Below are positions 38,271-50,591 of a stretch of DNA of 64,000 nt, in pieces (within the stretch, counting starts at the first letter, position 1; each line of letters begins with the position of its first letter). The position numbers and the translations under genes were made by a program. The notes beneath the pieces were generated by a model. That model searched no databases and was not told where the DNA came from. It saw only the letters and a list, made by a program, of their open reading frames with translations. Source of the stretch: Acorus gramineus (Eukaryota > Streptophyta > Magnoliopsida > Acorales > Acoraceae); assembly GCA_030737835.1 (NCBI GenBank), contig CM060857.1:14953496-15017495 (forward strand), in the 5' to 3' direction.

Positions 38271-38640
38271 ATTTGAAAAAACTAATATAGGGTTGTATGT
38301 AAATTTGTATATGTATATGAAAAAATTTATATATTCATATGTATCTGTATCTATATTTGAATTTTTTATCTGAAAAATTTTCATCTGTATCTGTATCTGA
38401 AAAAATTAATATATGACTGCATCTAAATCTGTATCTGTATCTGAAAAAACTAATATACTCATTTGAATCTGTATCTATATTTGAAATTTTTTAGATACAT
38501 TTGTATCTGAAAAATACTAATATAGGACTGTATTTAAATCTATATCTGTATCTCAAAAAACTAATTTACCCATCTGTATCTGTATGTGAAATTCTAATAT
38601 ACTCATCTGTATTTGTAGTTGTATTTGAAAAAAAGTGGAG
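38270..38640. repeat. CTGTATCTG tandem array
   Basis: Repeats of CTGTATCTGTATCTGAAAAA with ACTAATATAGG/ACTAATATACTC spacers, in units of roughly 60 bp. The words resemble the CCGTATCCG subterminal repeats of the hAT at 13654-14185 with C/G to T/A decay, so it may be an end of a related element. Confidence 0.6.
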
Positions 38641-38649
38641 GTGGAGGAA

Positions 38650-41140
38650 GATGTTAGAGAGGTGGAGAGGCTCGAAAGGTAGCCGATTTTCCAAGGGTGG
38701 TGACACCGGTCACCGGAGATGAGGAGACCAACCGAAATAAATTTTTGAAGTGGCGGATGACATAGGAGAATAAAAAAAAAGAATTTTTCAAAAGATGGAG
38801 TATTGTATTGGGAGGTAGTTATACACTGATTAATGAGGGGTTACTTTTCTTGGGAACGAAAAACTTAAATTTAAAGAAATGATAATATTGTCTTTATTAT
38901 TTTTACATTTTTAAAAAGTTAAAGAGAAAACTAAAGAGATAATGACATCTATTAGGACTTCCCAATACGGCTTAAACTTTGGGTCCATGTAGTGGAACTT
39001 TATATATATATATATATTTAGGGGGCCTTTGTATTTGGGGGCTCTTAGGCGACCAAGGCTAGGGTTGGCTCTGGGGTTGGGAGATGGTGGGCGGAGGAGG
39101 GTGATGGCAGAGGGGCGGTGGGGAGAGAGAGAAAAAGAGAAACGCGGGGTAGCAAACTTCACCAGCCGTCGGCGACCTCCACCCTCCTCCTCCACTAGTA
39201 GTATATATACTCTACTAATAAAATGTATAAGCATAAACGGGGCTATATAATGGATTGAGTGTATCAACGCTCTTTACTTGTTGAAAAAGCCAATGTAGAG
39301 AACTTTTTACTTTCAAAAAAGAATGATGAATCCCATGTATGTATATCTATACTCTTCTATATATCGTGAGTGGATGGGCGTACCGGGGGTAATTTTGTAA
39401 TTTCACCAGGGTCGTTTTCATATAGAACCCCAGTTCTATAAATTTTACAGAAAGACCCTTATACGTGTTATAAACAAATCCCTAATTTATAACCAGGTCC
39501 CTAACAAAAATCGGCTAATTTTGTTTTTTCTTGGGCTTTCTGCAGATCCACCCCCAGGTTCTACAAGTTTCACAACTAGGCCCTTCTGTGTTACAAACAG
39601 GTCCCTAATTCCATTTCAAGATTTATAAGCAAGTCCCTAATATCAAAACATGATTCCTGAACTTCAAATTTCATTAAAGATTTTTCAGACCATTAAGATA
39701 TCCATAAAATTATAAAATATAATATTTTAGTCATATTAATAAATACATAAATAACATATAGAATTTGACTCATTTGATCCCCATAAAATAATTGATGGAT
39801 GTCTTGCTTTTGAATTTAAAACTTGTTCTGTTTCTTTTTTTTTTAAATTGATTTTGGATCAATATATATCACTTTTTCTTTATATGTGAAAATAAATATA
39901 TTTTTAGTTTTTTCAAGGCAGTCTTTTTTTTAATGATTATATTGTTTGTAGGAGGTTTGGTAATTAATTTTTTTAATGGACAATGATCGAAAATTGGATT
40001 ATATGGTTGACTATGCATACTCTCATCGAAGGTAATGGTTGATTTTTTTTTTTTTGTAGTATTAGTTTTGATTGATAAAAATGATTGAGTCTAAAACTTT
40101 CTGAAAATTAATGTCTTTGAAAGAGAAGAAATAAATGTTTATTTTATTTTATTTTTAATATAACTTTGAGTGGATCTTCACTTAATTAATGTTAGATACA
40201 GTCCCAAATAAAACCTCAAATGCAGTTATCACATATTTTAATTTTTTAAAAATAATAAGTGTTACACCATATCGAATTTAATGTACTCATTTTTAGTAAA
40301 TGTTAAAAAAATTTAACAAGGTATATATCTTATATATGGAGGTATATATATACATCGTTAGATAACTATTAAATTACTAAAAAGGTATATGAGGGTGTAT
40401 TTTAAGTTGTAAAAGGAACTGTTATATGAAAAATAAATATATGTTAAAATACAACAATACATTTTTTGTTTCAAAAATATAAAATATACATAATATAATC
40501 TCAGTTATTAAACATTGTTTTTATTTGAAAAGAATTGCTTATAATAATATGAACTATTGTTTATCTTTTATTTATAATATAAAATAGCTTATATAATTCA
40601 ATTGATATTGAGTATAGATTACGTGTATATGCGTGTACCATCCAACTAGTATATATAAAAGAGGATCACTTACTGTATAATTATTGAAGTGATCGCTAAT
40701 GATTTGGTATCCATTGCATTAACGAGCGGGACCATCTCATGATGCGTGGTCCCTAATATGTTTTTTAGACGTCCAAACTCACACTTTTGCTCTGCAAAAG
40801 TATTTAAAATGTTGATAAAAATCAAAATGTCATGTTTTAATAGTCACATTTATAAGTCGTACGCGTTTCCTTTTTTTTTTCAAAATATATATTTGATTAA
40901 TAAATTATATTTTTATATAAATTTATGTTTTTTTATAATAAAATATATATTGATATAATGAAATACATAACGTGTTTCATAGTTTCATATATGTATTAGT
41001 GACGTGACATCGATAAAAGCGACAATAAAATTGAGCAGGTGTATCAGTGCCCTAATAACAAATAGTGTTGGAGTTGGATTTGTAGGCCATTGGAGAGACT
41101 CTTCTGACTCGCCCGATGATGTACTACATTGGACAAGTGT
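38650..41140. other. Spacer without a gene
   Basis: A (TA)n run at about 39002-39016 and a G-rich patch at 39020-39190 carrying short open frames without family match. The rest is AT-rich. No supported gene. Confidence 0.5.
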
Positions 41141-41149
41141 ATTATTTTT

Positions 41150-41350
41150 AAATGTTAGTTTGATAATGAATTAAGATTTTAAGGATAATTTATCTTAATT
41201 TTAAAAGATAAAAAATCTATTAATTTGAAGATAAATGTTATCATAACTTTTATGTAGAATAAAACATCTTTATTTTAATTTAAAAAATGAGAACAAATAT
41301 TCATATTTTATCTTAATTTTTTATATCAAAAGAGATAAATTATACTTCCT
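41150..41350. repeat. AT-rich MITE-like repeat, family T (copy 2)
   Basis: AGGATAATTTATCTTAATTT and, in reverse near its right end, TTATCTTAATTTTTTATATC. It is related to 36915-37130. Confidence 0.45.
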
Positions 41351-41359
41351 CAGTCAATT

Positions 41360-42940
41360 TTTTCTTGGCCACTGTTTGTCTCATGTCATACCAGTCTCAA
41401 ACTAAAGTTCTCCGAGATGCACACGTGGCTTATAGAACATATTAACAAGACCTGCATGATGTGACTCTTATTGGATGATTTGCTTGTAATATAAAAATAT
41501 ATTATTTGTGCTAAGTACCCCACTACTGTCATGGTGCATCATGGCCTGGGTGGATGAGTTTTATTGTTGTATTTCTCATTTAAGAAAAACAATTTTACAT
41601 TTTTTTTATATCTAATTCAAAATTTAAATTAAAATAGTAATTCCGCGATTATGCATCAAGATTTATGAAAACATGAAATAAACCTATTATAACACAAAAA
41701 ACTATTGCCAGAAAGAATATGTCTTAAAGTGATCAATAAAGTTAGATTGACAGTACCACATATAGGTTTTTTTATATAAAAAAAAAAAGATTTTGATTAT
41801 CAACTATAATGAGGTAATGAATGGATCTGAGAACATAAAAAAACAACTTTTTTTCATCTTTTCTCTCATTAATTCCATTATATTTACATTTGCTTAATTT
41901 CATTATTTATCTATTATCACTATCATTGACAATATGAAACAAAAGATATTTTATAATTCAATCAAAATTTTAGATTCAAGGAAATAGATTCCAAAACTTA
42001 AAATCAATTTTCCCTCAAGATCATATTTTAATAAAATAAAAGGATTATCATTTCTTAACAGGTTGATAGAAATGTCCTTTCTTCATTATCATAAAAGTAT
42101 TATTTTCAACTAATAGAAGAAAAATAAGAAAAAAAAAAACTTTGGTGCAAAGTTGAATTGAATCACATATATTAGAATCCTGATTTTATGGAGTGTTTGT
42201 GGAGTGTTAAGAATCCCTTTCAAGCCTGTATTCTAAAATCCTTGTAAGCAACACATGCCACTAACAACACATTACATCTCTCTTTCTCAACCAAGTTGAC
42301 CATAACCTTATCATTCTCTCAATTATCTGTCTATACGGTTTAATTAATCCCTAATATTCCAACATGGCAGAGATTTATTGGGTAAAGCATGTCAAGCCTC
42401 TGTAGACTCTTGAATGTTTATCAAATTCAAAACCTTATATTAAAAAAACCATCTTCATATTGTAATATTGTTATCACTTGATCTCATATTCTCATTGGAC
42501 CAATTTTTTCTCCTCATGGATCCACTGTATATGCAATTCATCAGCCCACATAAAACAAGATTTTTTAATCTAACCCCCTACAAACTTTTCCAAATAATTT
42601 CGTACAAAACTGTTTTGTTAATCTTTTAGTTTCCAATGGTTACATTGTCATTCATTTAAATAATATAATATATTTAAGAAATATTTCGTCCAGTGACCAT
42701 TACTAATCTTCTTTTTCTAAAAAAAATTAAATCTAAAACCGCAATGTAAAAATGCAAAAATTATGATCATGATTTATTTTTCCATGTTTCATCTAAAAGA
42801 TAAATCTTCCCAACCACTTATAAAATTTCATGCTTTTGATCGATTTTATCTATGGTTTGATAATTAAATAAAAAAAACATAAAAGGAATGAGATATAGAT
42901 AAGAATTTGTGAAAACTTTGCAGGAGGTTGTATCGGTTTC
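41360..42940. other. AT-rich spacer without a gene
   Basis: No supported coding frame or element was recognised. Confidence 0.5.
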
Positions 42941-42954
42941 ACAACTTTAAAGAG

Positions 42955-43152
42955 TGTCCTCAGTGACCATAATACACTGGTTCAATGTTTATATATGTTA
43001 AGGGTAGATCTTGAGTGCAAATCTTGACGCTGACTTACCCACCCATTTATTAACGATTATTCAAAAGAATTTTCTATGGGACCAAGACAAACAGGCTGAG
43101 GTAGCTGGAATCAGCAACAAGGGCCCCTCCGATATCTCAAAAAAAAAAAAAA
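42955..43152 (+). mobile_element. tRNA-derived SINE with target-site duplication
   Basis: A 198-bp unit ending in CTC plus a poly-A tail (from about 43138), flanked by a perfect 12-bp duplication AACTTTAAAGAG at 42943-42954 and 43153-43164. It is related to the minus-strand copy at 5305-5510 through GTTAAGGGTAGATCTTGAGT, CTTGACGCTGACTTACCCA and GATTATTCAAAAGAATTTTC. A tRNA-like head with a degraded box A lies near 42965-42990. Intact duplications and tail indicate a fairly recent insertion. Confidence 0.85.
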
Positions 43153-43298
43153 AACTTTAAAGAGATCAATTGTCAATATTTAGGTTTGTAAGGGTTAGAT
43201 CAATTTCTTTACTATTTTAAACTTATAAAATACATGATTGAGACACCAAACACATTGAAAAATAATGTCATAGAAAAATGAGGGCATAAAATAAGCAC

Positions 43299-43320
43299 AG
43301 AGAGAGAGAGAGAGAGAGAG
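43299..43320. repeat. (AG)11 microsatellite
   Basis: An uninterrupted AG run. Confidence 0.95.
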
Positions 43321-43390
43321 TGAGTGAAGAAATGTTTACAACGCAGCTTCGCTAGCTGGGCCAATAATGTTAGAGGGAGGCGAAGCTTCA

Positions 43391-43418
43391 GAAGAAGAAG
43401 AAGAAGAAGAAGAAGAAG
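43391..43418. repeat. (GAA)9 microsatellite
   Basis: A GAA run followed by a G-rich stretch. Confidence 0.95.
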
Positions 43419-43429
43419 GGGGAGGGGGG

Positions 43430-44030
43430 GGGGGTGTCACATGGCTTCCATCTTCTCTCAAGGAGTCCACACTAATATAAAATTTGGAAAATGAGCCCTA
43501 AAAACCATATATTAAAATTAAAATACTACTCAACCCATGTGTGCATGTGAAGGCAAGACAGTAGGTGTGTTTGGTGGGAGTCACTTAAACATGATTGCTC
43601 ACAACATGTACAGAAAATAAAAGGGAAAAAGAAGAGAGAAAAAGATGATCTAAAATTGTTCTCTTTCTAATGGGGGGGGGTTACAACAATAACATGGAAA
43701 GATTCCTATTGGAGGATGAGATGATGAAGAGACAATGCAGTAATGGCTGGTTAATGCTCTTTGTTCACTAACAAACCTACATGATATATTAGTTTTATTT
43801 ATTTATTTATTTTTGGATGAAAATTGAATCCCCATGAAAAGTAGTTGATATGGAGATGGTGACGGTTGGGAGTCTGTTTGGGGTTGGCTTTTCATGGTGG
43901 GGAGAGCAAGAGTCACTTGGGTCTACTAGGGGTCTTTTTTCTTTTTTTTTTGGCATCAAAGATGGACAGCTGGTTGAAGATGCAAACAGTGTCATCACAT
44001 GCATATACTATACAAGGGTGATATAAGGAG
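43430..44030. other. Spacer without a gene
   Basis: No supported gene. The open frame at 43807-44004 (minus) is short and has no family match. Confidence 0.5.
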
Positions 44031-44034
44031 ACAA

Positions 44035-44325
44035 GATCCAATCAGGACTGGATCCAATCAGCTCAGTCAGTATCGAATTGGACAGAGTGAAAATCAAACT
44101 GCACCACTTATAAATTGAACTGTACAATCAATTGTTGGGTATATATTTCACTTTCCTATTGGATACTGATGATATTTAGGAATTCATATTTTTTCCAATA
44201 GTTGATTGAATCCAATAAGAGAGTGAAATATATATCCAATAATTGATTGTGCAGTTCGATTTATAAATAGTGAAGTTCAATTTTCACGTTGTCTAGTTCA
44301 GTACTGACTGAACTGTCCCTGATAT
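44035..44325. repeat. Foldback MITE, family F (copy 3), long hairpin
   Basis: Left arm about 44064-44163 and right arm about 44211-44310 pair along about 100 bp (for example TGTACAATCAATTGTTGGGT against TGCACAATCAATTATTGGAT). The loop is about 45 bp. It is the best-preserved of the four family F copies. Confidence 0.75.
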
Positions 44326-44329
44326 AAGG

Positions 44330-45300
44330 GGGTAGTCTTATATATAGTTATTTTTGCATTTCTAAATTTAATGTAATCATAAAAAAATAGAACAAATACT
44401 CTAGTGAACTTTATATACTCCATTATGCTAAATGTTTTTTTTTTAAATTATTTGTTAAAATATGTAGTGAAATGGGACCACACACGAGACTATAAAAAAA
44501 GATAGCATGTAACAATGCCAATAATGCATCTTGTCATAATTAGTTTTTAAAAATGCATTTGAAAATCTTTGAAAATTTTGGCTTTGAAGGAATTTTATTT
44601 GATTAAAATTTGTTCTAAAACACCCTAGCAGTCTCAACTTTTGAAGAAAATAAAGAGTTTTTGGACTTTAGTAAAAAAAAAGTATTTTTTAAAAGTTATT
44701 TTTAAAAGCAGCTTTAAATAAAAATATTAAGACTTATACTTAATTAAAAAACTATTTTAAAACTATTTCACCTTTTTCATAACTCATACATAAAAAAAAT
44801 TAAAAATATAACAAAAAAAAATTTCTCTAAAAAGTTGATTTCCATATTATTTATGACTTTTTAGGTAATTAGTTCATTTTAACTCTTGTTCACAAACACC
44901 ATCTAAATTTCATAAATTCTATTCCAAAAAAAAATCCCCATCATTGCTAAGGTAAAATTTACTCATGAACCCCCTCTTCAGAAGAAGACTTTCTGCATAA
45001 ATAGTCTATTCAATCAATCAATCACATAAACAAACAAATGGACGAAAGTTTGATTGGGAAAAACCAAAAGTCCCCTAATCCATGATCACCCTCACACATT
45101 CCTCCCCCATGTTTCATGTCGGGCATATGTTTTATTTTATTTTATTTTATATTTTTTAATTTCATCCATGCATGATAAACCACTTGACACCCCCCCACAT
45201 TCACAGCTGTTGCAGAACCCAAAACCTCACGAGCTTCTTCACTTATTTTATTCAATCAATCCCTAATCACTAACAAATTAAAACAAACAAATCATCAATT
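44330..45300. other. Spacer upstream of the receptor kinase
   Basis: AT-rich. Short open frames (44455-44637, 45054-45266) have no family match. No gene. Confidence 0.5.
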
Positions 45301-45318
45301 CAACAATGAAAAAACAAA

Positions 45319-45754
45319 GGAAAAAATTCAAATTACTCCATGAAAATTATGTGAAATCCATATACCCCCTAATTAACTTTTCTTGAATTCCATATAACCC
45401 CTTGAAAACATGCTCTTGAGTTAAATTTTAATTAATAGATGAGAAATATTATATGAATATTTTGTTTGATTAATACCAGCTGAAATCAAAATATACTAAA
45501 AATTTTCTACAATTGATTAAAAATATAAAAAAATCTTCTATAATTGATGATTTTACCCTTGTAGATGGGGTTCATAGTTTTTTACATTTTTAACAAATTT
45601 TACTTAATCAAATAGAGTATTCCAAATCTATCAGTTTCACTTATGGGGTTATGGAATTTACACAAGTGTTTTCACGTGGTTATATGAACTTCAGAAAAAA
45701 TCAGGGTGTTAAATGAATTTCGGTTAGTCTACGAGGGATAATTTGAAATTTTCC
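45319..45754. mobile_element. Mutator-type MITE in the receptor-kinase promoter
   Basis: Terminal inverted repeats are GGAAAAAATTCAAATTACTC and GGAAAATTTCAAATTATCCC (inverted), with an inner pair GAATTCCATATAACCCCTTG / GAAGTTCATATAACCACGTG. A perfect 10-bp duplication AAAAAACAAA lies at 45309-45318 and 45755-45764. It ends 77 bp before the start codon at 45832. Non-coding. Confidence 0.85.
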
Positions 45755-45831
45755 AAAAAACAAAACACACCCAACCCCATGTCCATTAAATCACTCCCTC
45801 TCCATCTCTCCCATCTCTTCCAAAACCAGAC

Positions 45832-48800
45832 ATGGAAGCCAACCCATGTCTGCTCCTCCTACTCCTCTTCTCCTCCATCTACCACCCCATCCTCTCTCAG
45901 CTCGACGAGGAGTCCTCAGCCCTCCTCTCCATCAAATCCACCCTCATCGACCCACTCGACCGTCTCCGTGACTGGACTCCATCGACCCACCACTGCAACT
46001 GGACCGGCGTCGGATGCAACGCCATGGGTTCCGTAGACCGCCTCGACCTCTCCCACATGAACCTCACCGGCCGCGTCCACGACCACCTCAACCGTCTCAT
46101 CGACCTCACCTTCCTCACCCTCCGCGGCAACGCCTTCGCGTCCCCTCTCCCCAAATCCCTCCCCAACCTCACCCGCCTCGTCTCCTTCGACGTCAGCGAG
46201 AACCTCTTCGTCGGCCCTTTCCCCTCCGGCCTCGGCCTCGCAAGTGGTCTCACCGCCGTCAACGCCTCCGGCAACAACTTCGTCGGCCCCCTCCCCGTCG
46301 ACATCGGCAACGCGACCTCCCTCGAGAGCCTCGACTTCCGCGGCAGCTTCTTCGGTGGGCCCATCCCCGCCGAGTACAGGAACCTTAAGCGGCTGAGGTT
46401 TCTCGGTCTGTCGGGGAACAATTTGACGGGGCGGATCCCGATCGAGCTCGGCGAGCTCGCCTCGCTCGAGACGGTCATCCTCGGATACAATGCCTTCTCG
46501 GGCCGGATCCCGCCCGAGCTCGGCAACCTCGTCAATCTCCGCTACCTCGATTTGGCTGTCGGGAGCCTCGTCGGGCCGATACCGCCTGAATTGGGGAAAC
46601 TCAAGCGCCTCGACACGGTTTACCTTTACAAAAACGCCTTCCACGGTGAGATTCCGCCGCGATTGGGGAACGCATCGGCGATCGCGTTCTTGGACTTATC
46701 GGACAACCAGCTCACCGGACCGATCCCGGAGTCCCTCGCTCGGCTTGAGAACCTCCAATTGCTCAATCTAATGTGCAACCGCCTCTCCGGCCCGGTGCCG
46801 GCGGGGTTGGGTGAACTTCCCAAGCTTGAAGTGCTTGAGCTTTGGAACAATTCGCTTACGGGTCCGTTGCCGCCGACGCTCGGAAAGAATTCCCCGCTTT
46901 CGTGGCTCGATGTATCGTCGAATTTGCTCTCTGGGGAGATCCCGATGGGCTTATGCGATATGGGGAACCTCACGAAGCTCATTCTGTTCAACAACGGCTT
47001 CTCCGGTCCGATCCCGATCGGGCTCACGACGTGCGTTTCGCTAGTCCGCGTGCGCGCGCAGAACAATAGGATCAATGGGTCCATCCCTGCTGGGTTTGGG
47101 AAGCTCCCGTGGCTGCAGAGGCTCGAAATCGCCAACAACACGTTGGAGGGAGAGATCCCCAATGACATCACGTCTTCGACGTCGCTGTCGTTCATCGACC
47201 TCTCGCAGAACCGCCTCCAATTGTCGCTCCCCGCGAACGTTTTCGCAATGCCGAGCCTCCAGAGCTTCATCGCCTCCGACAACGCTTTGCAGGGCGAGAT
47301 ACCTTCTGAGTTCCAGGACTGCCCGTCGCTCTCCGTGCTCGATATTGCCCACAACCGCCTCTCCGGGGAGATCCCCGCGAGCCTCGCCTCGTGCGACAAG
47401 CTCGTCACGCTGAACCTCCGCCGCAACGGATTCACTGGCCCGATCCCCTCTGCCATCGCGATGATGCCCGCACTGGCGGTCATCGATCTCTCAGAGAATT
47501 CTCTCACGGGCCACATCCCGGACAACTTCGGCGGCTCTCCCGCCCTCGAGATGCTCAACGTCTCCTACAACGGGCTCTCCGGGCCCGTCCCGTCAAATGG
47601 GGTCCTCCACGCGATCAACCCGGATGACTTCGCAGGGAACCCGGGTCTGTGCGGAGGGGTACTCCCTCCGTGCAGCGCGAACTACACGGGGTCTGCGCCG
47701 CATGACCGCGAGCGCGTGCGCATCAAGCACATCCTTGCCGGGTGGGTCATCGGCGTCTCAACAATTCTGACCATCGGCGTCGCCGCCTTTGGCGCGATGC
47801 ACCTCTACAGGTACTGGTACATTGGTGGCGGCTGCTGCGACGGGCGATTCAATGAGCGCAACGGGGATTGGCCATGGCGGCTCACGGCCTTCCAACGGCT
47901 GAGCTTCACGAGCGTCGACGTGCTGCCGTGCATCAAGGAGTCGAACGTGATCGGCATGGGCGCCGCGGGCATCGTGTATAAGGCCGAGATACCGAGCCGG
48001 CACGTGACCGTGGCGGTAAAGAAGCTGTGGCACCCGTCTGAGCCCGACGGGTCAGCGGGGGACATCGCGGGGGAGGTCAGCCTGTTGGGGAGGCTGAGGC
48101 ACCGCAACATAGTGCGGCTGCTTGGGTACCTGCACAACGAGACGGACGCGATGATCGTGTACGATTACATGCCGAACGGGAACCTATGGGAGGCCCTGCA
48201 CGGGGAGCGCGCGCGGCGGGTGTTGGTGGACTGGGTATCGCGGTACAACGTAGCGGTCGGGGTCGCGCAGGGGCTCGCGTACCTCCACCACGACTGCCAC
48301 CCACCGGTCATACACCGGGACGTCAAGTCCAACAACATCCTCCTTGATGGGAATCTCGAGGCGCGGATCGCAGATTTCGGGCTCGCGCGGGCGATGTTGC
48401 GCAAGAACGAGACGGTGTCTGTCGTCGCGGGGTCAATCGGCTACATCGCGCCTGGTGAGTTTTAATGCATGCTCTTGTTTGGTAGCTGAATTGATAGAAA
48501 ATAGGGTGGAATAGGGATGAATAAGTACAAAAACATGTTTGTTTGCAAGCTTGCAGCGAATAAGTGAATATAGCTATATTAAAAAAAGTAACAATAAATT
48601 GATATCGGTATTTCAAGTCATCTGAATTATGTTATTCCTACTCAATTATTCTATTGTTACATGAGCTCATATGTCAAATCATTTGTCATCGTTCCTGTGT
48701 AAAACCGGTCAGGCCGGTCCATTTGGGAAGCGGGCTAACAGGCTAACAGGTCGTGTCGTGCCGGCCTGTTAACTTTGACAGGTCGTGCCGTGTCTGGCCT

Positions 48801-49916
48801 GCCGAGCCAACGGGCCACCCACGGACCTAGCGGGCCAGCCCATGATTTTTTAAAAAATAGATTTTTTAATTTTTTTAATTCTAAACTTTACTTTTCTTAA
48901 TATTATACACAAAAAAATTATATAAATGTATTACAAAAACATTATATATACTTGATAAAACAATGAGATAAAACACTTATTCAACATATTATATGTTCCG
49001 TCTACTATGAATTATCGTGTCATGCCGTGCCTATCATGCCGTGCTCATTAACGTGCTGTGTCGAAAACGGCTCACGTGTCATAAGGCTGGCCCAGCACGG
49101 CCCATAAACCTTAACGTGTCGTGCAGTACCGTGCCGTTAACGTGCCGTGCAGTGCCTGTTTCTTAATGTGCCGTGCTGTGCCGACACGGCCCCTTTTTAC
49201 ACCTCTATATCACATCATGTTTTCAATTTTTATAATTCATTATTTATGTTTTATTCATTTTTCATCTGCCACTTATCCATGGTTAATCAAACAAAAAAAA
49301 ATTATTATGTTTCCTAATTATAATTAACTAAAGTCATAGTCAAATACAAAATGATTTATTATTTATTTATACTATAATAGTTATTCATCCCAAAATAGTT
49401 TAAGTTGTTCAAAAGGGGTTAGTGGTTTTGAGGTTTGGGTTTTTGTTGTTGATGTGTATAGCAAGAGCAGATTAGCAGAACTGACTCCGCTTTCATGAAA
49501 TGGCAGAGTATGGTTACACAATGAAGGTGGATCAGAAGAGCGACATATACAGCTTCGGAGTCGTATTGATGGAGTTGCTCACGGGGAGGAAGCCCGTGGA
49601 GGAGGAGTTCGGGGAGTGCATGGACATCGTGGGGTGGATACGCGAGAAGGTCCGGCAAAACAGAGCCATCGAAGACGCGTTGGACGCCAATGTGGGCGGG
49701 CGGTGCCAGCACGTGCAGGAGGAGATGCTGATGGTGCTGCGCATCGCGATCCTCTGCACCGCGAGGTCCCCCAAGGACCGACCATCGATGCGGGACGTGC
49801 TTCTCATGCTCGGCGAGGCCAAGCCCAGGAGGAAGAGCAGCAGCGCCAGCGTCGCCAGCAATTGCGTTAAGGATAAGCCGGTCTTCACCACCTCGCCTGA
49901 GCCGGAGTTCGTGTAG
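45832..49916 (+). CDS. LRR receptor-like kinase, MIK1/PXL type (subfamily XI)
   Basis: Two exons, 45832-48454 and 49507-49916, joined in phase 1 so that the Glu of the kinase APE motif is split (CCTG|GTGAGT ... GGCAG|AG). The product is 1010 residues, matching Arabidopsis MIK1 (about 1013). It has a signal peptide (1-22), an LRR N-terminal cap with HHCNWTGVGC, about twenty leucine-rich repeats (to near residue 600), an LCGGVLPPC cysteine pair, a membrane segment at about 635-658, and a kinase domain with the glycine loop GMGAAGIVYK (about 708), Lys730, HRDVKSNN with Asp830, and DFG at Asp848. The RD-type catalytic core is complete. Relatives bind secreted peptides, or with MDIS1 take part in pollen-tube guidance. 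Wording throughout (NASGNNFVGPLP, LDVSSNLLSGEIP, GEAKPRRKS) is closest to MIK1. The ligand is unknown. The intron holds nested transposons. Confidence 0.94.
48470..49420. mobile_element. Family H MITE (copy E) in the receptor-kinase intron, interrupted
   Basis: Words such as ATGTCAAATCATTTGTCATC on the left, and TTATTCATTTTTCATCTGCC, AATACAAAATGATTTATTAT and TATTTATACTATAATAGTTA on the right, follow the family H order. The ends near 48475 and 49415 are decayed. It is split by a hAT-like element at 48692-49207. Confidence 0.55.
48692..49207. mobile_element. Non-autonomous hAT-like element with CGTGCCGTGC repeats
   Basis: The right end, read inverted, is TAGAGGTGTAAAAAGGGGCC, a plant hAT terminus. 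The left end CTGTGTAAAACCGGTCAGGC is a partial match. Dense GGCCGG/GGGCC words lie at 48705-48842 and CGTGCCGTG words at 49015-49190, with an AT-rich centre. The 8-bp flanks TGTCATCG and TATCACAT agree at only 4 positions, so the duplication is lost or the left border is slightly off. Confidence 0.6.
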
Positions 49917-50064
49917 TCCTTGTAGTAGTTGCTCTTCAAGTGATTCTTTTTTCTTTCTTTTTTTCAGTTACCGGTTGCATAAATCATTCTTGATTTTGTA
50001 TGTAGTTTTTTTTATTGGCTCACCTTCAGATATGTATTATGAGTGTAGATTTTGGTCTTCTCAC

Positions 50065-50070
50065 AATAAA
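50065..50070 (+). terminator. Polyadenylation signal of the receptor kinase
   Basis: AATAAA about 150 bp after the stop codon, in T-rich 3' sequence. A plausible near-upstream element. Confidence 0.5.
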
Positions 50071-50089
50071 AGAAGTCCTTGTTCTCTCC

Positions 50090-50590
50090 CTTTTTTTTTA
50101 TTCATGCAAGGATTGTAACATTGGTTTTCTTCATCGAGTAAGAATTGTCTTCTAATTCTTGCAAGGATGCTACTCTGTTTTCTCTGTTTTGGACTGGATT
50201 GATGATCGGTTACGTTTGTAGTTACCAAAACCAACATGACCTGACACCAAAAAAAAAAAAAACCAACATGACCTGACATTCCTTGAGATTGTTTTGACCA
50301 TTCACAACAAGTCACTTTTATGCAACAACAGACCTTATAACATACGTGCTGTATACATCAAATCATCATCACACATGGAGTCAATACAAGTGAGTGAATG
50401 TTGAATCCTAATAACGAACCACACCACACACACCCCCTCCCCCCAACCAAAAAAGAAAAGAAAAATTTTATCTCCCGAAATGAAGGAACGAAAGATTTCA
50501 AATATAATTTGACTGAGAACGAGAATGAACGCAAACTGGCCCGGACTCTGTATATAATCACATGCATTGCACGCTATGTAATGGCTTCCC
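50090..50590. other. Intergenic region between convergent genes
   Basis: 3' flanks of the receptor kinase (+) and the AP2/ERF gene (-). A direct repeat of ACCAACATGACCTGACA (about 50230 and 50263) flanks an A run. No gene. Confidence 0.5.
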
Positions 50591-50591
50591 A

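Noticed and set aside
45897-48616. Many long open frames on both strands over the receptor kinase
   Set aside because: Shadows in GC-rich LRR and kinase coding sequence. The true frame is shown by conserved motifs.
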